A stretch of 8,324 nucleotides of DNA, taken from the NCBI GenBank assembly GCA_945948775.1, contig CAMFCK010000022.1, positions 1-8,324 on the forward strand, read 5' to 3'. The notes under the pieces were generated by a model, which saw only the letters and a program-made list of their open reading frames with translations, did not search any database and was not told the DNA's origin. Shown here one piece after another: positions 1 through 5,488 of the stretch (position 1 is its first letter; each line of letters opens with the position of its first letter). The translations under genes were made by a program, and so were the position numbers. Source of the stretch: an uncultured Clostridia bacterium (lineage in GTDB: Bacteria; Bacillota; Clostridia; UBA1381).

Positions 1-114
1 TTTAGCCTGACAGTTAATGCTTCGGTTCGGATTAAACTCTATGTTGGTAAATGGTCCTCCGTATTTATTTACTCCTTTGGGAGTCCAAGAATATGTCCGC
101 ACCCCCGCCCTCAC
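1..114 (-). other. Possible coding fragment running off the left edge, unidentified
   Basis: After the TGA at 115-117, the minus strand stays open to position 1. It reads like protein, including TYSWTPKGVNKYGGPFTN, but I do not recognise the family. The only early start in this frame is GTG at 112-114, which lacks a visible ribosome binding site. The same frame upstream of the TGA begins with an ATG at 160-162 that overlaps the stop of the cytidylyltransferase gene (ATGA), giving a 15-codon peptide. A neighbouring frame reads NMDLSEGGGADIF just before a G-rich tract, so a gene interrupted by a one-base shift around 95-112 is possible. The plus strand is also open here (1-147), so the strand is not certain. 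Confidence 0.3.
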
Positions 115-158
115 TCAGATCCATATTGTCAATATCTGCTTATGTAAATAAAAGTTTT

Positions 159-584
159 TCATCCCAACTGTTTTTTGATATAATCGGTAAGTAAGGTACT
201 TGAAACTCCGTCTGTATGACTTAAATATACAATATCCACGCCCAAATCAGAGAACTGTTTTTCATAATCATCCCATGCCTTTGTTCCCTTCCAGTCAGAC
301 CCGACAAACATAGCATCGAACTTTAACTGTTCCCATGCCTCTTTCTTATTTTTGTTATATTGGACGGTTATTTGGTCAACATATCGGATAGCCTGTACTA
401 TAGCGCAGCGTTCTTTAAATGGTATTACCGGAGATTTATTTTTCTCTTTTTGCACCAATTCATCGGTAGATACCCCTACTATCAAATAATCACATTGCTC
501 TTTAGCTCGCTTTAATATATTCAAATGCCCAATATGGAACATATCAAACACGCCTGTGGTATAGCCTATTTTATACTTTTTCAT
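159..584 (-). CDS. TagD-like glycerol-3-phosphate/alcohol-phosphate cytidylyltransferase family protein
   Basis: This 141-residue protein has the family's usual length (TagD proteins are about 130 residues). It carries the nucleotidyltransferase HxGH motif in GVFDMFHIGH (residues 11-20), the GVSTDE segment (37-42), ERCAIVQAIRYVDQ (58-71), VGSDWKG (94-100) and a TagD-type HTDGVSST motif (123-130, equivalent to RTEGISTT). The family couples CTP with an alcohol phosphate, classically sn-glycerol 3-phosphate, to give a CDP-alcohol and pyrophosphate in the cytosol. Placed 44 nt after a flippase and in one operon with a LicD protein, it probably supplies the CDP-alcohol for decorating a surface glycan. 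The substrate cannot be read from sequence; glycerol, ribitol, ethanolamine or choline phosphate, or another one, are all open. GAGAGG lies rather far (about 13 nt) upstream of the ATG. Confidence 0.88.
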   Translation of the reverse strand: MKKYKIGYTTGVFDMFHIGHLNILKRAKEQCDYLIVGVSTDELVQKEKNKSPVIPFKERCAIVQAIRYVDQITVQYNKNKKEAWEQLKFDAMFVGSDWKGTKAWDDYEKQFSDLGVDIVYLSHTDGVSSTLLTDYIKKQLG

Positions 585-628
585 ATTTCGTATCTATCCT
601 CTCACCAGACTCTTTTCTTTATTATTTA

Positions 629-2085
629 TTATCGTTCTTTCAATTGTCTGAAAATGTTTAGTACCTGTTTACGCTTTAGGAATACTGCCGTGAATCCCAT
701 AACAACCAGTGCATATCTTATTATCGGATTATTATAAAATATTATGATGATACCCGAGCAAACCAACAATGCAACTCCAATACATATGATAATACCTATA
801 TTGTAGATCTGAATCCTCGGAAGGTTTGCTTTTACTGTCTTATTCATAAAGATATAATGTGCAAACGAATATAATATATAGCATACTAATGTAGTATATC
901 CCGCTGCAGCAAACCCAAACATAGGTATAAATATTGCATTTAATATAATATTTATTACAGCTCCTGACACAGTTGCAAACATTACATATTTTGTTTTTTC
1001 GAAATAATATTCAAAGGTTGCAAACAGATTGTATAAAAAAGTAAAGTAAACACTTACTGCAACAGGCGGAATAATCCATAATGCCGGTTTATACGTATCT
1101 GGCGCGATTATTGTCAGCAATTCCGGCGCACATGCAACCAATATAAAATTGACAAATGCAATAACAATCAGAATACTGTATGAGATTTTGCCAATTCTTT
1201 CACATTTATTATCCTTTATTGTCTGATATATCCACGGATTCATCGTGCTTGATATTGACTGGTTTAATATCATCATTACCATTGCCAGTGAATATGCAAC
1301 ACCGTATATCGCCGCATCGCCCTTGCCGCAAATATTGGCAATCATTATTCTGTCCGACTGATTAAGGACTATCTGCGAAAGATAGTGCGGAATTAGCGGA
1401 AGATTGAACATCAACGCATATTTCCAGTAGTCTTTATTATAAAATGCTTTGCCTCTTTTAAATATATTAATATATAAACCAAAAAACATTATAACGCATA
1501 TTACTACAGTTATCGTTATCTTTATTTCCACCTTATGACTATCGCTGTTAAGCACCATTATAATGCCGGCAAGTTGAGAAGCAACAATATTTGCCAGCGT
1601 TAAAATGACAAGTTTTTTATATTTATACTCTACGCGCTGACGGTTTGACCAAAATTGAAAAGCCGTATGAAATATAATTTCAACAAACATCAATACCATA
1701 AGGAACGTTGATAGTTTTAATATATTATTCCATAGTCGGTGCCCAATAATATAAATAATAAATATTATGCCGGTCGATAGCGTGGACAGTCCCAACAGGG
1801 ACGATGTAAACCTATCCTTGTCTAGTGAATTTTTAATAAGTCCTCGCGTGTATACGCCGGCTGCCAGGTTTAAACCGGCGATTATTGATAATATATTATA
1901 CCATGACTGATATATAGTAAATGTGCCGTAATCTTCTGTCGACAAAATTCTGGTGAAAATCGGCATGGTAAGCATTGCTATTGCTTTTTGCAAAAAACCG
2001 CAGATTAAAAACCATATTGATGCTTTTGCAGGAGCTTGTATTTTGTCATATTTTTCCTTTAAAGCTGTAATAACTTTTTTTCGCA
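629..2085 (-). CDS. Wzx/MATE-type polysaccharide flippase (oligosaccharide export membrane protein)
   Basis: This is an integral membrane protein of 485 residues from the chosen ATG at 2083-2085. It is almost wholly hydrophobic, with about 12-14 likely membrane-spanning stretches. An early segment, AMLTMPIFTRILSTEDYGTF, is typical of the polysaccharide-biosynthesis branch of the MOP flippase superfamily. Such proteins flip undecaprenyl-linked oligosaccharide units across the cytoplasmic membrane. An in-frame TTG at 2096-2098 would add four residues and overlap the licD end. I prefer the ATG because it lies 3 nt after the licD stop (2089-2091) and has GGAA about 7 nt upstream, suggesting translational coupling. 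The DNA is very AT-rich (12 of 60 bases are G/C at 1441-1500), as is common for glycan loci. The exported substrate is unknown. Confidence 0.9.
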
Positions 2086-2088
2086 TTG

Positions 2089-2913
2089 TTAGTTCCAAAC
2101 CTTTACGCTCTCAAATATATCCATATATTTTTCCTGTTCTTCCTTTGGAGGCAGTTTCATATAATCGCCGTATATTCTTGTAAGATATTCTTCTACCTTT
2201 TCGGGAGCATAGTATTTTCTATCCTCAAAGGCTATAAGCTTCGGTTTACCATATATTTCTCTTTCCATACACTGCTTTTTATAGCTATAATGACTTGACA
2301 TTGAGCATAAACACAACGTTTCTTCATTGTTGTATAGTCTTATTATCTTGTCAAATTTTCTGTTAAGTCTGTCAATATCTGTCCAAAACATACCCGTGCT
2401 TATTGCTCGCTTCACAATTTTTTTTATTAAATTATCACTATACAGATATGCCTGTTTTAAGCAAATCTGTTTTTTGATTTTTTGTATGGCCTTATCCTGA
2501 TTTATTCGCTTCTTTTCATCATCCGGAGCATTATCAAGAGGGAAAATATCAACATATATCTCCCACGCCGTTACACTTTTATTATAGCGCATATATTTAA
2601 CAACAAGCTGTGTGTTTTTCATTGTAACAATTGCATGCGGGTGGTTATATGATTCTGTGTTTTCAAAATCTTTATACCCGAATCTATCATTTAACTGAGT
2701 GCTGCAAATACATTTGAATCTGTCATAATCGCTGCGCGGCATTGCTATATCTATGTCAATATCCCATGGAATAAAACCTCCGTGACGTTTTGCTCCAAGC
2801 AAAGTGCCGCCTATTATGTAATAAGTGATATTATTTTCTGTACATATACGATGTATCTCATCCATTATTATAAGCTGTGCTTTCTTTAACTGTGCCGCTT
2901 CCTGCTTGTTCAT
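2089..2913 (-). CDS. LicD-family phosphotransferase (phosphocholine/phospho-alcohol transferase-like)
   Basis: This is a 274-residue cytosolic protein with the LicD core near its N-terminus: YYIIGGTLLGAKRHGGF (residues 31-47), then IPWDIDIDIAMPRSDYDRF (48-66). The acidic cluster resembles the metal-binding Asp residues of nucleotidyltransferase-fold enzymes, but the commoner PWDDDID pattern is PWDIDID here. LicD proteins transfer phosphocholine, or related phospho-alcohols, from a CDP-activated donor onto surface glycans such as teichoic acids or lipooligosaccharide. The cytidylyltransferase two genes downstream could make that donor. The ATG at 2911-2913 is preceded by a strong GGGAGG about 7 nt away. 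It is the first gene of the presumed operon and lies just downstream of an IS200 left-end remnant. The exact donor and acceptor are not known. Confidence 0.88.
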   Translation of the reverse strand: MNKQEAAQLKKAQLIIMDEIHRICTENNITYYIIGGTLLGAKRHGGFIPWDIDIDIAMPRSDYDRFKCICSTQLNDRFGYKDFENTESYNHPHAIVTMKNTQLVVKYMRYNKSVTAWEIYVDIFPLDNAPDDEKKRINQDKAIQKIKKQICLKQAYLYSDNLIKKIVKRAISTGMFWTDIDRLNRKFDKIIRLYNNEETLCLCSMSSHYSYKKQCMEREIYGKPKLIAFEDRKYYAPEKVEEYLTRIYGDYMKLPPKEEQEKYMDIFESVKVWN

Positions 2914-2926
2914 TGCTAAACCTCCC
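2914..2926 (-). promoter_or_regulatory. Ribosome binding site of the licD-like gene
   Basis: On the minus strand GGGAGG (2921-2926) is followed by seven bases, TTTAGCA, and then the ATG. This fixes the start at 2913. Confidence 0.8.
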
Positions 2927-3009
2927 GGATTTATTCATGTTTATATTTAAAACCATCCAGTTTATCATTTTGATATATCATCATACCGGATTTAGGCTCA
3001 AATACCATG

Positions 3010-3066
3010 TTATATTGATATCTGTAGCTTGAATATGCTGTATTTTATTAGTAGTTTTCTTAACAT
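3010..3066 (-). other. 18-codon open frame left from tnpA in copy A
   Basis: The original tnpA start codon (3064-3066) and its GGAGG (3076-3080, nine bases upstream) survive. The frame now reads MLRKLLIKYSIFKLQISI and stops at TAA (3010-3012). It is most simply a decay product. Because it lies ahead of licD with a good ribosome binding site, translation as an upstream leader peptide is possible, but nothing shows it. Confidence 0.3.
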
Positions 3067-3070
3067 TGTT

Positions 3071-3138
3071 TAAAACCTCCTTGATATTTTAGTAATGTGG
3101 TCACCAAACCATTTACTATTATATCACCGGAGGTTTTA
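3071..3138 (-). promoter_or_regulatory. Extended -10 box and RBS-burying stem in copy A, upstream of the glycan operon
   Basis: On the minus strand TGATATAAT (3118-3126) matches an extended -10 element. No good -35 is visible. The arms TAAAACCTCC (3129-3138 read on the minus strand) and GGAGGTTTTA (3071-3080) pair perfectly over 10 bp and would bury the GGAGG in transcripts that enter from outside. A transcript starting from the -10 box would begin near 3111 and lack the first arm. The element faces licD, whose start is about 200 bases downstream. Use as the operon promoter is inferred. Confidence 0.45.
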
Positions 3139-3203
3139 TTGGCATATGCCACAGCTTTTTATCTTCCATTAGTAGAACCGGAGATTATTTTCGCGTCTAA
3201 TAA

Positions 3204-3378
3204 CACATATCAGAAAAAGCCTTATAATACGAGGATTTTTATCTGCTTTGCCGAACCTGCCGTCAGACAGCCCGATCATTTCCTCCATATGCGCAGCATG
3301 TGCGCAAAATATGATAACTTTATATGCTTTCTGAACATATACTTGCTCGGCAAAAGCCGCAAAATCTTCTTTTCGGGA
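3204..3378 (-). pseudogene. Unrecognised open stretch, possible gene fragment
   Basis: After TAA at 3379-3381 the minus strand is open down to the IS200 remnant and into it, ending at TAA 3169-3171. It reads EDFAAFAEQVYVQKAYK and later HMEEMIGLSDGRFGKADK. There is no plausible start codon with a ribosome binding site, so it would be a fragment at best. I do not recognise the family. The plus strand is open here too, with no better claim. It is less AT-rich than the DNA to its left, like the broken domain gene next to it, and may be debris of the same region. Confidence 0.25.
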
Positions 3379-3415
3379 TTATCCGCACACAGATGAAATG
3401 ACAATTATGTAGTAT

Positions 3416-3864
3416 CTATATGCAATAATTATATCCCTTAATTGCATATTCGTCAATAGTTTTTAATGAAAATCGCGTTTGTTCAATGAGCATTATATAA
3501 ATATAATCGACTGCCATCTCGCCCAGTGCACCGCTGTTGTCTATCGGATCAATTCTGCGCTGCTTGAGCGTGCCGCGCCATGTGTCTATATACTGCATAT
3601 CAACGTAATAGTCCACATACTCGCCGTCATTTTTGATTATTGCGACAGCATTTGCTTTTGCTTCCTCCCGCGACTGGCTTTCCGGCGTGGTGAAATATAC
3701 CTTCATCTGCGGTCGATCAGTTGTCTGGCGCATACGTATTATAATAACGGTGTTTTTGTCTATATCTATGCCGAGATTATCCGGAGAGAGGAAAAATGGT
3801 TCTTTTGAAATGATTTGTGCCGAAAGCTGACCGTCCACCCCTCATCACCGTCATCAAAATCCCA
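3416..3864 (-). pseudogene. Broken carbohydrate-binding-like (S-layer-associated) beta-sandwich domain
   Basis: The minus strand encodes WDFDDGDEGW (3864-3835), typical of the start of a domain found in SLH-bearing and extracellular clostridial proteins. It then shifts frame into VDGQLSAQIISKEPFFLSPD and onward. The later family pattern is clear: LGIDIDKNTVIIIRMRQT, then KVYFTTPES, YVDYYVDMQYIDTWRGTLKQ, RRIDPIDNSG and a final VDYIYI. Such domains are roughly 140 residues and are thought to bind glycans. About a dozen residues are missing between the opening and VDGQLS, the frame changes there, there is no start codon or signal peptide, and the tail to TAG (3416-3418) is unrelated. It is joined directly to the truncated tnpA at 3864-3871. 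It is almost certainly a relic of a larger surface protein. The family name is from memory of the pattern. Confidence 0.6.
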
Positions 3865-3870
3865 CTTCTT

Positions 3871-4226
3871 TACCGTATCTACATAATATCCTCTACACCA
3901 GAAATGTCGCAAACCATATTTATATTTTAAATTTGCGTGTCTATCAAATATCATCAGTAAACTTTTTCCCTTGAGAAATCCCATAAACTGTGCTATATGT
4001 ATGGTAGTATACTAACCAACATATGTATATGGTCTGGACAAGCTTCTGCCTCTATTATTTCTACCCCTTTTTGTTCGCAAAGCTTTCTTATGATTTCACC
4101 TATGTCCTTTTTCAACTGACCATATATTTCTTTGCGCCTAAATTTGGGTGCAAATACTATATGATATTGACATCTATAACTTGAATGTGCTGTATGTTTT
4201 ATCTCATTATTATTTTTCTTTAACAT
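3871..4226 (-). pseudogene. tnpA: IS200-type transposase TnpA, frameshifted and C-terminally truncated
   Basis: TnpA is the small Y1 HUH transposase of the IS200/IS605 family, which cuts and joins single-stranded DNA at hairpin ends. The first 77 codons, from ATG at 4224-4226, read YRCQYHIVFAPKFRRKEIYG and the HUH motif in CPDHIHMLVSI, then stop after LPYI at 3993. The conserved continuation appears in another frame: AQFMGFLKGKSLLMIFDRHA, then KYKYGLRHFWCRGYYVDTV. This is the catalytic-tyrosine region, with tyrosines in RGYYVDTV. A loss of a few bases near 3985-3995 explains the shift. The normal last 30 or so residues are absent, replaced at 3870 by other sequence. Family length is about 130-150 residues. 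GGAGG (4236-4240) lies nine bases before the ATG. Confidence 0.88.
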
Positions 4227-4230
4227 TGCT

Positions 4231-4298
4231 TAAAACCTCCTCGATATTTTAGTAGTGCGGTCGCCAAACCATTTACTATTATATCACAGGAGGTTTTA
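4231..4298 (-). promoter_or_regulatory. tnpA leader: stem burying the ribosome binding site, with internal -10 box
   Basis: The arms at 4288-4298 and 4231-4241 are perfectly complementary over 11 bp and include the tnpA GGAGG. Inside them GATAT/ATATC (4281-4285 with 4243-4247) and TAGTA/TACTA (4274-4278 with 4250-4254) extend the stem across a 2x2 internal loop. RBS burial by a leader hairpin is known for IS200 TnpA. The sequence TGATATAAT (4278-4286) is an extended -10 box placed so that its transcript would start inside the hairpin, near 4271, without the blocking arm. Copy A keeps the same arrangement. Confidence 0.6.
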
Positions 4299-4325
4299 TT
4301 TTCATAAGCTAAAGCTTTTTATCTT

Positions 4326-4344
4326 CCCCCAGTAGAACTGGGGG
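4326..4344 (-). repeat. IS200 left-end subterminal hairpin
   Basis: CCCCCAG (4326-4332) and CTGGGGG (4338-4344) form a perfect 7-bp stem with a 5-base loop, TAGAA, about 16 bases inside the left tip. Subterminal hairpins are the sites recognised by IS200/IS605 transposases. On the plus strand it is followed by TTTATTT, so it might also end transcription coming from that side. Confidence 0.7.
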
Positions 4345-4370
4345 TTTATTTCCACGCCTTAAGGCACCAA

Positions 4371-4409
4371 TAAAAAAATGGCTGTAAACGTAGAGTTTAA
4401 GCCATTTTC
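4371..4409 (-). terminator. Rho-independent terminator of tRNA-Leu
   Basis: Read on the minus strand, just after the tRNA CCA end, GCCATTTT/AAAATGGC (4401-4408 with 4375-4382) and TAAAC/GTTTA (4385-4389 with 4395-4399) pair around the loop at 4390-4394. The 3' side of the stem runs into a tract of seven T (complement of 4372-4378). Confidence 0.75.
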
Positions 4410-4412
4410 AGC

Positions 4413-4499
4413 TGGTGCCGCTGGTCGGGGTCGAACCGACACGGTATCGCTACCACGGGATTTTGAGTCCCGCGCGTCTGCCAATTCCACCACAGCGGC
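4413..4499 (-). tRNA. tRNA-Leu, anticodon CAA
   Basis: This 87-nt class II tRNA has an acceptor stem of GCCGCTG pairing with CAGCGGC, followed by A and an encoded CCA (4413-4415). It has the D-arm TGGCAGAC, and a CGGGA/TCCCG anticodon stem with loop CTCAAAA, giving anticodon CAA (reads UUG). There is a long variable arm (GTAGCGATAC region) and the T-arm GTCGGTTCGACCCCGAC. It has its own promoter upstream and terminator downstream, so it is transcribed alone. Confidence 0.97.
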
Positions 4500-4518
4500 A
4501 TTTTTAGACTGCCATAAT

Positions 4519-4547
4519 ATAATACCACAGCAAGATAATATTGTCAA
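4519..4547 (-). promoter_or_regulatory. Sigma-70/SigA promoter of tRNA-Leu
   Basis: The -35 is TTGACA (4542-4547), an exact consensus match. The -10 is TATTAT (4519-4524), one base off consensus. The spacer is 17 bases. The predicted start near 4512 leaves a leader of only about a dozen bases before the mature tRNA at 4499. This strength fits a stable RNA gene. Confidence 0.88.
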
Positions 4548-4612
4548 GTTTTTTTGAGTTTTTTCTTTCAATATTTATTTTTTTTATGCTGTATATGCGC
4601 TTTTGCCGGTAA

Positions 4613-5488
4613 TTAATTCTGTTTGCAATGCAGATTATAATACCATTTTCCGGCTGCAGCGGCGATAATTATGATATATCCGAGAATACTCCAGCGGTCG
4701 GGTATCTGATCAAGAAACAAAAATCCCAGGGCGGCTGCGAATATAACCTGTGAATAGTCAAATACCGAGATCTCCTTTGCGGGAGCATAGGTGTATGCGC
4801 GTGTAATAAATACCTGACCTCCGGTCGCGGCACAGCCGGCCAATATAAGGCACACAAGCTGCGGAAGAGACATCGGCTGATAGCCTGCAATTGCGAACGG
4901 CAAAACCACAATGCTTGAAAACAGCGAAAAAAACAGGATAATGACTTCTGAGCGTTCGCCGCGCTGCCCCAAAAGCCGCACAAAGGTGTAGGCGGTTCCT
5001 GCGCCCAAACCGCCGAGAATACCTATCATAGCCGGTAAGCCTGCAATATTGAAGGTGGGTTTTGCTACGAAGAGAGCTCCCAAAAATGCAAGTGCCACCG
5101 CGCCCCATTCCCAACGGTTTGCACGTTCTTTTAAAAGCAGAGCCGAAAACATAATTGCAAAAAACGGCGAAAGCTTATTGAGCATATTAGCGTCTGATAT
5201 GTTCATGTGGTCTATCGCGTAAAAATTGCATATAAGGCCTATCGTGCCGCATGTTGAGCGAAGCAGCAGATAAGGCAGACTGCCCTTCTGCGGACGGAAG
5301 CCGCCGCCCTTCAGCAGCACAAAAAACATAAAGACTGCGGCTATGAAGTTGCGGAAAAATGCCTTCTGCATGGTAGGCAAATCGCCGGCAAGACGTACGA
5401 AAAAGCTCATCAGTGCAAAGAAAAGGCTCGATGTCAGAATACATAGTATCCCCATGCTTTTGCGTGAATTTATATGTTTTATGCTCAT
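4613..5488 (-). CDS. EamA-family DMT transporter (10 transmembrane segments)
   Basis: This is a hydrophobic protein of 291 residues from the ATG at 5486-5488. It has the two-fold repeat of five helices each that is typical of EamA (drug/metabolite transporter) proteins, whose usual length is 280-310. Typical spots are SSLFFALMSFFVRLAG in the first helix, AIDHMNISDANMLNKLSPFF at the end of the first repeat region, LKERANRWEWGAVALAFLG, and FDYSQVIFAAALGFLFLDQI near the end. Members export or exchange amino acids, nucleosides and other small metabolites; the substrate here cannot be told. The ATG overlaps the stop of the ABC-F gene (ATGA, 5485-5488), so translation is probably coupled. A TTG at 5510-5512 would add eight residues but lies inside the upstream gene and is less likely. 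Confidence 0.9.
   Translation of the reverse strand: MSIKHINSRKSMGILCILTSSLFFALMSFFVRLAGDLPTMQKAFFRNFIAAVFMFFVLLKGGGFRPQKGSLPYLLLRSTCGTIGLICNFYAIDHMNISDANMLNKLSPFFAIMFSALLLKERANRWEWGAVALAFLGALFVAKPTFNIAGLPAMIGILGGLGAGTAYTFVRLLGQRGERSEVIILFFSLFSSIVVLPFAIAGYQPMSLPQLVCLILAGCAATGGQVFITRAYTYAPAKEISVFDYSQVIFAAALGFLFLDQIPDRWSILGYIIIIAAAAGKWYYNLHCKQN

Larger units (their letters stand above)
2986..3203 (-). mobile_element. Decayed IS200 left-end remnant (copy A)
   Basis: This stretch aligns base by base with the left end of the IS200-like element at 4137-4360. It includes shared runs such as CCAAACCATTTACTATTATATCA and the inverted arms around it. It holds the left tip, the region of the -10 box, the RBS-burying stem and about the first 25-30 codons of tnpA. 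Small indels put the tnpA part out of frame, so it now stops after 18 codons. The subterminal hairpin, perfect in the other copy, is damaged here (CCATTAG against the intact CCCCCAG). No right end or remaining transposase follows, so the copy cannot encode its own movement. It sits immediately upstream of the glycan operon in the same orientation. Confidence 0.8.
3871..4360 (-). mobile_element. IS200-type element (copy B), left end intact, right side truncated
   Basis: The left tip is at about 4360, judged from where similarity to copy A stops. It lies next to the palindrome GCCTTAAGGC (4356-4365). Moving inward come the subterminal hairpin (4326-4344), the extended -10 box (4278-4286), the RBS-burying stem (4231-4298) and tnpA. 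The element lacks the end of tnpA and any recognisable right end; sequence from 3870 leftward belongs to a surface-protein domain. There is no tnpB partner. It is therefore a dead IS200 (Y1 HUH, single-strand transposition) insertion, placed just beyond the terminator of tRNA-Leu. Confidence 0.8.

Noticed and set aside
2998..3000. TTGAGC-like -35 near the end of copy A with a -10 around 2970-2980 ahead of licD
   Set aside because: Spacing and -10 matches are poor; AT-rich sequence gives such hits by chance. It is weaker than the TGATATAAT site.
3097..3396. Plus-strand open frame of 99 codons
   Set aside because: Its first third is the reverse of the IS200 left end, it has no ribosome binding site, and the product resembles nothing known to me.
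3479..3808. Plus-strand frame of 109 codons opposite the broken domain gene
   Set aside because: The minus strand here carries a recognisable domain pattern; the plus frame is its shadow, rich in Cys and Arg.
4359..4571. 70-codon minus-strand frame across tRNA-Leu
   Set aside because: It is a chance translation of the tRNA, its promoter and terminator.
4580..4612. Terminator after the EamA transporter
   Set aside because: There is a run of eight T-complementary bases, but I could not find a convincing inverted repeat next to it.
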